From the NCBI GenBank assembly GCA_033085395.1, contig JANQBS010000255.1, positions 1 through 55,511 of the forward strand: a stretch of 55,511 bases of DNA. Reading direction: 5' to 3'. The translations under genes and the position numbers were made by a program. Under the pieces are notes generated by a model that saw nothing but the letters and a program-made list of their open reading frames with translations, was not told the DNA's origin and did not search any database. Each line of letters opens with the position of its first letter. Position 1 is the first letter of the stretch. This DNA comes from Xanthoparmelia taractica (Eukaryota > Ascomycota > Lecanoromycetes > Lecanorales > Parmeliaceae). Positions 1 through 11,605 of this stretch are shown here, piece by piece.

Positions 1-562
1 ACTGAACATTTGCGAAGTTCTTCATTGTAGAATAATTAGATCAAAAATCAATTGGTGGGGGGGAGTAGAACCCCCACTGGATATACCCGCTAGGGCTAAA
101 TTGTGCATTTGCAGTCTTTTTTTAACAACCACATCCATATTTTAAGGACTTTCGCCAGTAGATGATATATTGTCCATACACGTAATCAGGTAAACGGTAA
201 TCTAACAGTAGCTTGGAAGGGGTCAGAAATTACCGAGGTAGGGAAGAAAACTAAGTCACGCGCCTAGCATCGTACGGTATAATATATTACGTTTAGCGTC
301 AGACATACCTTAGCTCCTACAGAAAAAAAAAACGCCGAAATCGGAACAATTCCACCTTCGCCTCCACCATTCGATATGACTCTTGATACATGTTCAATCC
401 ACGACGCGAACAATCACACATTTCTTGCTGGCATAGAAAGTAAAAAATACTTCTATGTTTCGGAAGACTAAAAGATACGACTCAAATGTTTCGGCAAAAC
501 CGTTGAGTCGAAGGAGCCATCAGAACCAGTAAAGGTCCTTTCCCTTCTTTGATTACAGCAAA
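1..562. other. Gene-free 5' flank, promoter of the aminotransferase gene
   Basis: No conserved reading frame was seen on either strand. The stretch holds a G run near 57-64 and short A runs. Its right end must contain the promoter of the gene that starts at 563. Confidence 0.6.
479..509 (+). promoter_or_regulatory. Candidate CPC1/GCN4 half-sites
   Basis: GACTCA lies at 479-484 and its inverse TGAGTC at 504-509, 55 to 85 bases before the ATG of a serine-biosynthesis gene. The GCN4/CPC1 consensus is TGA(C/G)TCA, so each copy has one mismatch at the seventh base. General amino-acid control of such genes is established in fungi. Its action here is inference from position and motif only. Confidence 0.3.
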
Positions 563-2657
563 ATGCCGAGCAGGTCGGAAGTAGCATATGTAGGAGAACC
601 TCATAACAACGAATTAGAAGAGTGGTTCTGATTTAAAATCTGTAGTTTGGAGCCGGACCGGCTCCGCTTCCCACACCGGTACTCGAAAGAGGTGCAGCTG
701 TACGTATTTTTGGAGTCCATGTATCTGCTTAAGGATCAAGCCTCGAGTCTCGCCATATCGTTCACGCGTTCTCACTCTGCAAACTGTTTCAGGGCAGAAC
801 TTAAGTCTTGGTTTCAGCATTACTGACTTGAAAAGGCTTTCGTAAACTATGAGAACTCCGGACTTGGACTTGCTGAGATTTCTCACCGGTAGGGTGGAAA
901 CCAATCTCGTACCCATTCAAGCTATCTTGCCTCGAAGAACAGGTACTAAACTCTAAATTCCCATAGCTCATCCACCGCCATGAGGATCCTTGACGAGACG
1001 AAGAAGGCACTGATCTCACTGCTGGACATTCCCGAAAATTATGAGGTTCTATTCCTTCATGGAGGGGGTTCTGGTGAATTCAGCGCTGTGGTGTTCAATA
1101 TGGTAGCTGTTTGGGTTGAAAAACGCCGGAGACGCGCCAAGGAAGAACTTGGGGATGACGACGATGCCATCTTGCGGAGAGTCAGGGAAGAGCTGAAGTC
1201 CTCGCTGCGCTTAGACTACTTGGTGACTGGGGCTTGGTCCTTGAAAGCGTCCCAAGAGGCTGCTCAACTTTTGGATCCGTTAGGCCAGAATTTCGTGAAC
1301 GTCGCCCTCGACGCACGCAAGGCGAATGGGGGCAAATTTGGAACCATCCCGCCGGAAGACACCTGGAGCCTGACACCTCCTGATGCCAACGCAGGTTGCG
1401 GTAGTGCATTTGTGTAGTAAGGACTCTTCTTAAGTCCTTTTTTCCCTGTTTACGCACTTCGCGGGGTCTGAAGACAAACTTGAGGAGTTCCTACCCACCT
1501 TGCTTCTCAAACATAACTCTAGACCCTAGAATCCATAGAAAAGGAAAGCTGACACTATCTTGACGTAGCTTTTGTTCGAACGAAACTGTCGACGGGACTG
1601 AATGGCCTGGCTTTCCCAAGTCTTTGGAGTCTCAGGCAGGGGAGAACGAGAGACTCATAGTCGCTGACATGAGCTCCAACTTCCTCAGCCGTCAGATTCC
1701 AGTCAGCAAGTATGCCGCGATCTTCGGGGGTGCGCAGAAGAACATAGGTACGTCTTCTGGTAGTCCATTCTTCCTTTCTCGGGTCAATTGTCAAGTCCTA
1801 AGACGTGCCTCGCATGTTGTCACTCCCAATAGTGGTTTCAGGCTTCGACATATCCCCTCAGACAGGCAATACTAATTCCGAATTTCTGACTTAGGCATCA
1901 CGGATGTAACTATAGCAATCATCAGGAAGGACCTTTTGACCACAGTGCCCCCGCCTTCATTCTTGCATCAAGTTGGAGTCTGGTCTCCACCCACAATATT
2001 AAACTGGTCTGTTATCAGTCAAAACAGTACGTAGGGCTCGCGATCATCCTATCTTATCACGGAAAAATGCTTTAAGCCGCAAGCCATGTTTGGGCAGAAT
2101 CGAGCCCTCCTCACCTCCGAATGAATTTCCGTCCTTTCTTTCCCTCTCCCATACCTGACTGGACATCGACACGCTAACTCGAAATGTGCACCCAGATTCT
2201 TTGTACAACACGATGCCCATCTTCTCCATCTGGATCGCTGGTGAAGTAATGCGTGACCTACTCGCAACCCACGGAGACTCCAAAGTCTCCGGCCAAGAAG
2301 CCGTCTCAAACGCAAAAGCAGAAATCATCTACCGTATCCTCGACGCGAACCCCGAAGTCTACCAACCAGTAAATGACAAAAGCGTAAGAAGCAGAATGAA
2401 CATTTGCTTCCGGGTCAAAGATGCCGCCACAGAGAAGGAATTCCTAAAAGGTGCGGAAGCGCGAATGCTGCAAGGGTTGAAAGGGCATCGGAGTGTTGGC
2501 GGGATTAGGTATGTCACGTGCCATGCTGCTTACTATTTGGTGGCAAAGGAGACGCTGATTTGGGCGCAGGGCGAGCAATTACAATGCGGTATCAATGGCT
2601 AATGTGCAGAAACTGGCCGAGTATTTGGAGGACTTTGCTCGCGCGAATAGTAGCTAG
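563..2657 (+). CDS. SER1: Phosphoserine aminotransferase (SerC/SER1 family), 8 exons
   Basis: PLP enzyme that converts 3-phosphohydroxypyruvate and glutamate to phosphoserine and 2-oxoglutarate, the second step of serine synthesis; expected in the cytosol. Exons: 563-589, 646-699, 836-888, 967-1416, 1569-1747, 1895-2026, 2196-2508, 2570-2657. They sum to 1296 nt, 431 residues plus stop, with every phase consistent. Family signatures in order: FGAGPAPLP and LGLAEISHR near the N-terminus, LHGGGSGEFSAV, CSNETVDG, then VADMSSNFLSR followed by FGGAQKNIG, whose lysine is the expected PLP-binding residue, then GLKGHRSVGGIRASNYNAV and a C-terminal EYLEDFA helix. The ATG at 563 opens a 9-codon first exon encoding MPSRSEVAY. 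All introns are GT-AG, 56-169 nt. Full family length, no sign of damage. Identification is firm; exact ends of the small first exons are less so. Confidence 0.93.
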
Positions 2658-3253
2658 GCTGTACTTCCTTTACATCAATAGGTTCAATAATTCGGCTTTC
2701 AACAAAACCGATTACTACAGTAGATAGCTCATTCAAACCGTTGACACTGAACGGCCCAATTTGAGTACCGCTCGACCACAGTAACTTTGCGTGACTGTGC
2801 CGTCTCAGCGTACCCCTCCATTAACCTCGGCAACATGTGAACTATCGATTGCAGGTCCTACTGAACCGTTTTGATAGCAGAAGAATTTGGATTGGCTTAC
2901 CTCGAACACATGAGATTAACCACCATACACCAACGTTGTATGTCCACGCGTTTAGGTTAATCATGGGAATGAATGGTGCCTCACAATACCAGGGGGACAG
3001 ATGGATGATTTTTGCTCCTTGGCTGCCGCGTCGCGTGCTCAGAGAGCGTGTAGGACGTGGTAATAACATTGTGTGACGGGCTGACGGCTAAAGCCCAGCT
3101 AGCCCTGATTCAAGCCTACATGTCTGAATGTGGCTAGCCTAGGGTTCAATCAGGGGCTCGGGCAAGGGTTTGGCCGAGCAAGAGGTGTACCTTTGTTTCA
3201 CGGCTCTTACCTCAACTCCTCTGTCTTTCTTACAGCTAGCTGCTGTATAAGAT
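2658..3253. other. Intergenic, with an inverted repeat
   Basis: Lies between the aminotransferase stop and the OMA1-like gene. No gene seen. An 11-bp inverted repeat (arms 3103-3113 and 3144-3154, one mismatch, 30-nt loop) sits about 100 nt before the next start. It may be a chance hairpin or part of the promoter. Confidence 0.4.
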
Positions 3254-4815
3254 ATGCAGTCTCATCTCCTTGAGAAAATGGGACGCAGGAATCGGTGGCG
3301 GCAGTGCACTCCCTATTTGCATCTTCAAAGGACAAGGCAGTATACACCATCGTCGCATCATCAGGCATTCAGACCATCCAAGGAATGCAAGCGCTCACGA
3401 TATGTCTTGCTCCCTACGGTACCTTGGAAAAACAGACCAGAACCACTAAAAGGCTCTCGAGCGAACCAGACAGAGGGTTCTCGACAGCCCTGGTCCAAGT
3501 CCAGATGGCATGATTGGGCCAAGAATCACAAGTACATTGTGCGTGGTCTTGTGGTATTCGGTTCTGGAACCATTATATTCTATTGTTTTCTTTCGCAAAG
3601 TGTACCAATTACCGGAAGGAGGCGGCTAGACTACGTACCGGATTGGATAACGAAATCTATGGAGAAAATACGCGAGACGCAGGGTGAGGGTCAATGTATA
3701 GATGAGCTGACGAATCTCTCATGGAGGAGCGAGAATCCAAATATGCAGGGCCCCATTTCGGTATTCAACCGCTTGATACACGCTAGTGGGCTTGATGATC
3801 AGGAGTGGGAATTTCTTATTGTTAATGCTCCATGTAAGTAGGCAATAACCTCTTCCTTGTGTATTCACCGTATTATCCCGAATTCTAAGGGTAAGATTTT
3901 TGGTAGAAGGCGCTTCGGAAGACTCTTGTTCCTCATGAGCTTGCAGTCAGCACAACGTTCAGGGCAGCGTTCCTAACAGCCGTTGTCGCTACTAGATTTC
4001 AATTGGTCGCTTGCGTTTTCCCAAGCTTTCTACAAGAGACCGTATTCTAAAGATGCAATGCCTTGCGCACTCTGGCGTGGAAGTACTAATGTTAGTCAGC
4101 TGTGGCCAACGCAGAATACATCTACTCTTCGGGCCTTGTACTGGTTTTCAGTGGTATCTTCAGACATGCAGTGAAGAGCGAAGATGAATTAGCTGCTGTC
4201 TTGGCCCACGAAATTGCTCATGTCCTTGCGAACCATGAGAGGGAATCCAAGAGTATGCTGGCCATAGCCGGTATCATTTCTCTCCCATTAGGCTGGCTTC
4301 GCCAACTCATGCCGGAATCATTGAGTGTCGAAGGTCCCAACCGCGCCATTGTATCACTCCTGACTTACATGCAAAGGAGACGGGAAATGGAAGCCGATTA
4401 CATTGGTATGATGTTGATGGCAGATGCTGGCTTTAATCCGTCGGCCACCACTGGCATGTGGAAGAAGATGAAGGAAATGAAGGACCTGGCACTGAGTGTC
4501 GACACTAGGATCCAGCAAGTTCCACAGTGGATGTCGAGTCATCCCCATGTGAGTCAATATTATAACTAGGTTGCGGATATGCTGCGAGCTAACTGGGGTG
4601 CCATCTAGACCACATTGAGGATTAGCTCCACTGAGAAATGGATACCAGAGATCCTTGAGATTCTAGGGAAGCCAGCATCGGGTCGAGCGGCTGTCCGATC
4701 TAACAAGCTGAAGGCTAAGAAGCGTAGATGGAACAAATTCGTGAAACAGAGGGATGAACGTCGGTCCAAAAACAGGGGGATTCGGCTGGCCTCAGAAATT
4801 GGCCCAAGATCATGA
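3254..4815 (+). CDS. OMA1: OMA1-like mitochondrial inner-membrane metalloprotease (M48), 3 exons
   Basis: Zinc endopeptidase of mitochondrial inner-membrane quality control; OMA1 processes stress-sensitive membrane proteins in parallel with m-AAA proteases. Exons 3254-3833, 4100-4548 and 4609-4815 give 411 residues in consistent phase. The first intron has a canonical TACTAAT branch site. The N-terminus is rich in Arg/Lys, as in a mitochondrial presequence, followed by one membrane segment near residues 98-115 (IVRGLVVFGSGTIIFYCFL) and the family's PITGRRR motif. The zinc site HEIAH comes after EDELAAVLA, and the third ligand is in the REMEADYIGM motif. A SSHPHT motif and a basic C-terminal tail (LKAKKRRWNKF) match the family. 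The start is uncertain because the first ~40 residues show no family similarity that I can recognise. A decayed second copy follows directly. Confidence 0.88.
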
Positions 4816-4866
4816 AAATGTCATCTACAATAGGGGGAACCTGATGACAGACAAAGCCAAGGCTTG

Positions 4867-5577
4867 GGTCTCCAGATGCAGCCTCGGCCTCAACATCACC
4901 GGCTTTTTCAACCACCCAGTTTAGAATGACGACGAGTTGGCTGCCGTCTCAGGTCATAAGAGATCCTTGTGATATCGCGCGCCACAATTTGGGATCGGAT
5001 TGCATCAGCATGGCTGACCACTTTGCATAGCTCGCTCTCTTTGAATGGGTCTACTTTGAAAGCTATACATTTTGTTGTCTCTGTCATGTTTTCCCAGTTG
5101 ACATGACTTGCTTTGTCTGCGATTCGGGAGCGAGAGCCGGATCGTATCGGTCTAATAATGACGGTCGACGCGAGGTGCAACTCCCCGAGTGCTGTCTGTC
5201 TATGGACGAAGTACAATAAGTGGGAAGAGAGCCAGGAGTGCGTTATACAAGCCAGTGGCCGCAGGCATGGTCTCACAACATATGCGCGTTCCTATAGCGC
5301 CCGAGCCTCACATCATCACATCTACTCACCTCGTCCGCAGTCCATCTTTTCTTCCGACGATGAACACTGATGATTGTGCTGTAACCAGTCTGGGTCAAGG
5401 ATCAAGAAGATTGAGAAACGGATACCGCAATTCCATGCCGTTCTGAGTGGCAAGCCATCTGCTGCGGACCAGCCAGCCACGCAGTCTCGAAGATTAGCAG
5501 CCAAACAACGTAAATGGCAGGGCTTTTTCGGAAAAAGAGACGATTCACGAGGACTCGTTCAGGAAGCGGCAAAATGA
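4867..5577 (+). pseudogene. Decayed tandem copy of OMA1-like protease
   Basis: Pieces of an M48 OMA1 paralogue appear in order but in different frames, separated by stops. First GLNITGFFNHPV (about 4885-4920), then a stop and NDDELAAVSGH, which corresponds to the region just before and into the zinc site. Next ARHNLGSD near 4978, then REREPDRIGLIMTVDA near 5125, equivalent to the third-ligand motif, then LWTKYNKWEE. Last is a C-terminal block RIKKIEKRIPQF...LSGKPSA...QRKWQGFFGK at 5398-5535. The HExxH motif is destroyed (GHKR followed by an in-frame stop). The 5' half of the gene is missing. It lies 50 nt downstream of the intact gene on the same strand. Its fragments resemble a different OMA1 subtype more than a recent exact duplicate, so an old duplication is likely. 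Confidence 0.75.
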
Positions 5578-5876
5578 CTATTGAGTTATCAACATAAATT
5601 GAGCAGAGGACCTGGGTTTTGAGGCTCGTTCATTGCACCACATAACATCAATTTCGGCATATTCACATTGATAAGACGCCACTTATAGGTCGCGGCTATC
5701 TTATGTTTTGTATTTTCAGGCATTAATCATGGTGTGATCGCGTTGAAAAGGCGACTACCCGTTGACCGCCGTAAAGTACAGCATTCGCAAGCCGGCACCG
5801 GCAAAAGCTACACAGCCGTCATCATTCGTACCGCGTTGGTCAAATTTGAACTCGGAATCCATTCCGACAATCTGCA

Positions 5877-6344
5877 TCACACGACCCCATCGTCGGGCTC
5901 CTCTTCCCAAGCTTCCACTCCTTCGGGAACCACCACCCCCTCCAACTTCCTCTTCGTCCAGATGTGCGTTGCCCTGTTTAGATCCATTTTCTGATCCAAC
6001 GTCCCCGCTTTTATGCTGATCCATTGCGGCGCCTGTGGATTGTTATGGTAAATGCGAACACCACAGCCGGTACAAAAAATGCCGCCGCGAATGCCTCCTG
6101 AATTGCTTTTGCGCTCAAAATGGCCAATGTGCTGTTGGGAGGATGGGGAGAGGTGCACGCCGGAAGATGGAACGACGAGGGTGAGGGCGAATGCAGAGCC
6201 GGATTGGCGTTGGCATTCAAGGCAGTGGCAGACGTTGAGGGAGTGTGGCTCTGAGGTTATGGAGTAGTTGACATTGCCGCATTGGCAGTGGCCGGTGAGG
6301 TTGGGGTTCTGAGTGGAGACCATAATTGTACGAAATTGGGGCAA
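5877..6344 (-). CDS. GFA/CENP-V domain protein
   Basis: Single-exon protein of 155 residues in the glutathione-dependent formaldehyde-activating enzyme (GFA/CENP-V) fold. Zinc-binding cysteine pattern: GHCQCGNV near residue 20, CHCLECQRQSGSAF near 40-52, and FCTGCGVRIYHNN near 90-103. The C-terminal KAGTLDQKMDLNRATHIWTKRK block is typical of fungal members. The family is named for one bacterial glutathione-linked member, and substrates of most fungal members are unknown, so no reaction is claimed. An internal ATG at 6323 (MVSTQNPN) could be the true start. It ends convergently with the OMA1 pseudogene, 300 nt apart; that gap shows nothing. Confidence 0.85.
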   Translation of the reverse strand: MPQFRTIMVSTQNPNLTGHCQCGNVNYSITSEPHSLNVCHCLECQRQSGSAFALTLVVPSSGVHLSPSSQQHIGHFERKSNSGGIRGGIFCTGCGVRIYHNNPQAPQWISIKAGTLDQKMDLNRATHIWTKRKLEGVVVPEGVEAWEEEPDDGVV

Positions 6345-6968
6345 CGGGGCAATGGGCCAGGAATGTAAAGAAGTGAAGGATGGGTTGTCTGATGTTTTAT
6401 CTTGAGCCTGAGCTTCAATTGAGTTTACGTTACGTAGACTTTGTTAGTTAGCAGGGTTGCGAAGTGTAACAGATTGGTGAGCTTCCGCACAGTCCCGTCC
6501 AATTCGACATGCCTTATGTCGCAAGAAGGACGAGATTTCAAGTCGGTGCGATCCATACGAGATACACGAGCTATGCGACGGACAGGCTGAAAAAGGTTAA
6601 AGTGAATCTAAAGTAGGCCTATGACGAATGCCAAGAGCCAGCGTCGTCTATCTCGCTTATGCAGGGTCCTTGCTAGCGTACCCAGCTGCGCTGGCATCAG
6701 CGAAGGTCTTTCCAACGTCCAACCATACCATCAATCCATAACCTCGGATTCATCACTCGCTCCATCAACATGTCTTCTTCAAGGACATCCGTGCTGCTCG
6801 TATTACATGCGGCTTAGGTTGTCTGCCGAACTACGCCTCTGACAGGTTACCGGAAAACCGCAACCAAACCCAAGGCGGACTATCTCGGCTACCCACCGCT
6901 ATGGATTGACCGTGTCCCGATTTGGATCCCTGTGATGCACAGTAATCATCCCCGGTCTATCTCTCACC
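6345..6968. other. Divergent promoter region
   Basis: Non-coding stretch between the minus-strand GFA gene and the plus-strand Zn2Cys6 gene. It must carry both promoters. No recognised conserved ORF and no clear regulatory motif. Confidence 0.5.
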
Positions 6969-8821
6969 ATGCCACAAAAGCGAGCAAAGACCGGCTGCTT
7001 CTCCTGCCGCAAAAGACGTGTCAAATGTGACGAAGCCAAACCAGAATGCCAACGATGCAAGTCAGCCAACGTCCATTGCGAAGGCTACCCCGCCAAAAAA
7101 TTATTGTGTGCCAATGTCTCAGAAAAGATGCTCGAAAGGAGAATGTCCACCTATTCCACCGGTCCTCTCGACATAGGAAATGATGCTCTACTAAATGTAG
7201 GGAGCGTTTCCCTGCCATTCTACCATCAATTCATTACCCAGACAGTCTATGCAATCAGTGGAGGCACCCGTCAGAAATTCTGGAGAGACGATGTTGCGAG
7301 GATGGCTTGGTCGACTGACTATGTCTTTCATGCTATGATTTCTCTCGCTGCGATGCACAAAACGTCTGCTGATGCAGGCCGCGTACGGCCTTTCCCAGCC
7401 GCTCTGAAAACGTTCGCACTGCAGAATTATCAACAAGCTATTAGGTGCTTATCAAGAGACAGTAACGCAAGTGCTCTGAAGCCCATGCAAGTGCTGGCTA
7501 CCCTGACACTATTCGCTTACTTCGAGGTATGCACTAGTGTAGCTCTGCTGGGACACAGGATCCACGCTAATGCAACCAGTGTTTCATTGGGGGCTCTGTC
7601 GGCTTGTTCCGAAATCTTTGGGCCGCCATTCAGGTATTCGAAGCCCATGTCCGTAACCAATCCCGTATAGACGGCTATCAAATCCACTCCCTTCTTCGTT
7701 CGATTGTAAGTCTCGACTTCCAGGCCCAAGTCCTCGTGCCTTATGCACAGACTTCCATACAAGACACGACCAGGAAACGCCTTATCGAGAGTGCGCCTCC
7801 AAGTAATCTCAAGCAAGAGGTAGAATCAGTAGTACAGCCTCCGCCTGAAGTTTCGGAAACTAAATGTAGCGAGCGGGATCATTTGCTCAGATTGATTTCG
7901 AGTTTCAACAAGTCGGATAAGATCATCTGGGGCCCTTGGTATGGCTCGGCTGGTGTATCGGATAGTAGCAGGATCTTACAATTTCAAGAAGACCTGAGGG
8001 CATGGAAGGATCGATCTACGTTAACCTTTTCGTCCTTTGTCTCCTCAGATGATATTCAATCTGCACCTTCAGCCCCACCTTCGGAGCTTTCGGATGGAAC
8101 ACCTCCGGCCGATGAACAATACCCCTTGCCACCTGCAGCTCTCCATTTCACGTCTTCCGAGGCAGCGATGAACGTCGCCACATACAATACCTACATGTCC
8201 TGCACTTCCTCGCTCCTCTACCACGCTGAAGTCGACCCCGTGCGTTACAAATCCGCAATGTGCTACTACGTCTATGCAAATCTCCGTATAGCGGAATACT
8301 TGTACCCTCCTTCCGACCGTGAAAACACCCACACAAGGAAGCTGGTCGATCATGCACTCCTACCCCTACTCTACTGGGGCGGCCGTCGAGCCATCCCTGA
8401 AACTTGGCGACAATGGACCATCGCAAAATTAAAACAGATTGGTCCCCAAGGTTTATATCACGGTCACACCTTCGCCAATGTCCTGGACATCATGTCACAA
8501 GTAAAAGACCATTACCAAGCCAGCTTTCCAAACGGTGTGGGTCACTTCGATATGGTGCCCTTACTCGTCACAGTCGGCGCAGATTCTCCGGTTCTTGAAG
8601 CCATTTACCTACACGAATTTGCCGAACAGGACTTCAGGATAGTCGCAAGAGCAACGTGGGTGCAAAATTGTGATGGAGATCGGACGGAGGAAAACATTGA
8701 TTACGAGTGCAAGGAGTATAAGGATGTTAATTCGAGGGTCCCTTGGCGCCAGAAGGTGGAAGGTGGATGGCATTCTCTGCTGTATCTGGAGGATTCGCAT
8801 TCATTGAACTCGTGTGTGTGA
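6969..8821 (+). CDS. Zn2Cys6 transcription factor, 2 exons
   Basis: Fungal-specific regulator. Exons 6969-7526 and 7580-8821 (53-nt GT-AG intron, phase 0) encode 599 residues. Residues 1-45 hold the GAL4-type binuclear cluster: CFSCRKRRVKC followed by CQRC and CEGYPAKK, with six cysteines in the expected spacing. The rest resembles the fungal-specific middle region, with helices such as VFHAMISLAAMHK and FRNLWAAIQVFEAH, typical of proteins annotated only as C6 transcription factors. Target genes cannot be inferred; neighbours are unrelated housekeeping genes. The last few residues (SHSLNSCV) are unremarkable, so an extra 3' intron is possible. Confidence 0.88.
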
Positions 8822-10000
8822 GGGGACCCATTCACTCTACATCTCATTCAGGGGGTGTGTATGTTTGGGATCTGAGATCACTATCCGAAGACACCGAGTG
8901 TATTGTTGTTCTTCTGAACCAGCAGGCTGGTATCCGCAGGCTTCAATAGCAATGATCTGTTCAATCGGCTTCTCTGCCATGCAGCCTTGTCATGACATGG
9001 ATGTTCTAAAAAATATTATCAGGCGCTCGGCCGGGGCTTGATGCCCCAGACGCTCGACCATGTTGAGGTCGCCCTCTTTCAATCTTCGTCAGACACGGGC
9101 TTTCATTTCTCAAAAGCCTCTCTAATCCTTAACTCAAGTCCCTTACGTATGGGCAGGTTCCAAGGCAGGCGCAAGTCTGTAATAAGAAACTCGGCGAAGA
9201 TACACTACCAAAGTCTCTTAGGATGTCCTCCTCAGCATACCCTCTCCAGGCCCAATCTACTCTCTGGTTCCGGCACCACACAATTCAATTCGAACCATCC
9301 CATCCGGTTTCATCAACTCGCTGCGCCTACCCAGTAGCCAGCTACACCCCCGCCTTAATCTCTGCCACGTTAGGTCACTCTTTTCTTTAAACAATCAGAG
9401 AGCTTGATTCAGAGGAAAAGTCCACTATTTGCAGAAAGGCATAGCACATTCATCCCATGTCATATTGATGCGCAAGGACTATATGCTTCTTGAGACGAGT
9501 AGTGGATTTGCTTTGCGTAATCTCGGGATAGAGGATTTGATTCTCGACGGCGCTGGGGACGACGATTACCCATGGAGCTGAGCTTTTGGGTGTCAGAGCT
9601 TGAAAGATCCAGCTTTTATGATAGCTTTGGGACGATACTTGCCAAGCCTCTGTCTCGATCCTCTGGACTTATTCTTCTTGTCGGATAGAACTTCGGCTGG
9701 ACCTCAAAAACCGGCAATTTCTAGCTCCGTAATGTTTGAGGATCAGACTTTATTCAGAAAGATAGCGTCTCAGGTATCCCCAACCGGCGTGTCCACGCGG
9801 GATAAAAGTACGAAAAGAAAAGGCGCCGCCCGTCCCTCCTTATCTTTGTGTGCAAATCGCATCCCTCGTTCATCCCTCTCTCACTCTCCACTCTCCCCGC
9901 CCCTCCCCTTCCTTTTCCTTCCCTTCCCCCCCCCCTTGAGCGAGTGAAGACATTAGCACCCAGCACACGCTCGTATCCGAAACCCCTTCTTTCCTTCGTC

Positions 10001-10020
10001 CCTTCCTTCCTTCCTTCCTT
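10001..10020. repeat. CCTT tetranucleotide microsatellite
   Basis: Five perfect CCTT units. Confidence 0.9.
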
Positions 10021-10641
10021 CGATAACACAGTCGATACACTTGAGCCCAAAAAAACCCCCGTACAATCTCCCCTATTTGTTCTCTACGCATGTTATTTAT
10101 GCATGCATGCCTCACGTGGCCTTTTCTTTGGTGAAATTGCTCGCACCAAACGGAAATCAAAGAGTAAAGATTGTCTTACAAGTGAAGGTAATATGGTCTG
10201 GTGAGGGATGGGAAGGAAAGGGAAGGGAAGAGAGGGGAAAGGGAAGGGAATAGTAATCAAAGCACCGGGGGTTTGGTTGGGTTGGGGAAGGTACCTCAAA
10301 GTATGCAGCATGCATGCACCCTCCCACTTCCCTTATGCACACTCCTACCCTCAACCCCCAGCCTCCATCTCCGATTCCCCCATTTCCCACCTGCGCCCTC
10401 GCCTTCCCAATTACAGCCACCTACAGCCACCCACGCGAATCGACCTGCACCATGGTCTCGCCTGCCCACTTACCCAGCTACAGCCACGGCTACCCAGCTA
10501 CAGCCACTTACAGCCACCCAGCCACCCAGCCTCCACCTGCACGAACAAGGAACGCATAGAAAAACCCACTTTAAACCATTACACACTCACAGTCACAGAC
10601 TGAGCCAAGCGAACCACGCGACCCATGCGAACCACGCGACT

Positions 10642-10738
10642 TTACCTTACTTTACCAACCTTACCTTACTTTACCAACCTTACCTTACTTTACCAACCTT
10701 ACCTTACTTTACCAACCTTACCTTACCAACCTTACCTT
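10642..10738. repeat. 19-bp tandem repeat
   Basis: About five units of TTACCTTACTTTACCAACC, the first four identical and the last partly deleted. The near-identity of copies suggests recent expansion or ongoing length change. Confidence 0.92.
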
Positions 10739-11499
10739 GGCGAGCTTAGCGAGGCCTTCCTTTCCTCTCCCTCTCCCTTTCCTACCATCTCTCCCTACCC
10801 TATCACGCGAGCGAAAGAGTAATCCGAACGCCAAAGGTGAAGCACATCGCCCAATTCTGCATGTGAGCCTTGGCTTTATAAACGTTAAGATCCTTCGTTC
10901 ACGCGCATGTCTCTTGACTCTCTCTCTAACATTCCTCACCTGGTGCTATATTTGTTCTCTCTATCCTCTCTATCCTCTCTATTCTCTCTATATCTCCCTC
11001 TCTCCCTTTCTTCCTCTTCATTTCAATCTTCTCTCTCTATCATAACTTCTATTTCTATCCAGGCCAAATCATCTTCATCCTCCTCCTCCTCCTCGTCTTT
11101 CCTATCCTTTTTCCCTCTTCGTTCAAATCCTCCTTCTCGACTCGATCCTCATACATATCAAACCCCTCTACTCCTCCTCCTCCTCCTCCTCCTCTCTCCT
11201 CCTCGATCCTCATACCTACCAAAAAATCTATTACCGTAACTTTATCCTCATTCCCTATTCTATCAAGCCATCTCGAGCACATGTTGATCTCCTGCACGTC
11301 TTCAGAAACGACGTAAGCCATGCAGGTCTAACCCTCCCCTCCCCTCCCCTCCTTCGCCCCAAGACGAAGAAGCAACTGAGAACATGTCAGCGATAGTTCC
11401 TTTCCAGATGAGTGAGGGAGGGGGACAGAAAGGTTGGATTCTCTCTTCTGAGCCCTAGTGCTCGGTGATGAGGAGTCGGCTCTTGGTGCTGAGCATGAA

Positions 11500-11541
11500 A
11501 GGAAGGAGGAAGGAGGAAGGAGGAAGGAGGAAGGAGGAAGA
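11500..11541. repeat. GGAGGAA 7-bp tandem repeat
   Basis: About five to six units of a purine-only 7-mer, in the 3' flank of the GYP7-type gene. Confidence 0.8.
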
Positions 11542-11580
11542 GAGGGGCTACGAGAGAGATAAGGGATACACTTTCAAAAG

Positions 11581-11605
11581 AAAAAAAAAAAAAAAAAAAA
11601 AAAAA
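11581..11605. repeat. Poly(A) run
   Basis: About 25 consecutive A residues. No coding frame supports a retrocopy next to it; read on the minus strand it is a T tract downstream of the GYP7-type gene. Confidence 0.85.

Noticed and set aside
3141..3160. GGGTTCAATC word resembling a tRNA B box.
   Set aside because: No A box or cloverleaf could be drawn around it; it is part of the 11-bp inverted repeat instead.
5755..6024. Alternative minus-strand 89-residue ORF overlapping the GFA gene.
   Set aside because: It is a shadow of the GFA coding frame; the GFA frame carries the conserved cysteines.
9600..9947. 115-residue plus-strand ORF.
   Set aside because: The C-terminal half is a pyrimidine tract read as Ser/Pro/Leu and the first half shows no family features.
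10201..10749. 182-residue Thr/Pro/His-rich ORF over repeats.
   Set aside because: It is a translation of simple repeats and the 19-bp tandem array.
11581..11605. Poly(A) run as a sign of a retrotransposed copy.
   Set aside because: No coding remnant or target duplication adjoins it; it is better seen as a homopolymer in the 3' flank of the GYP7-type gene.
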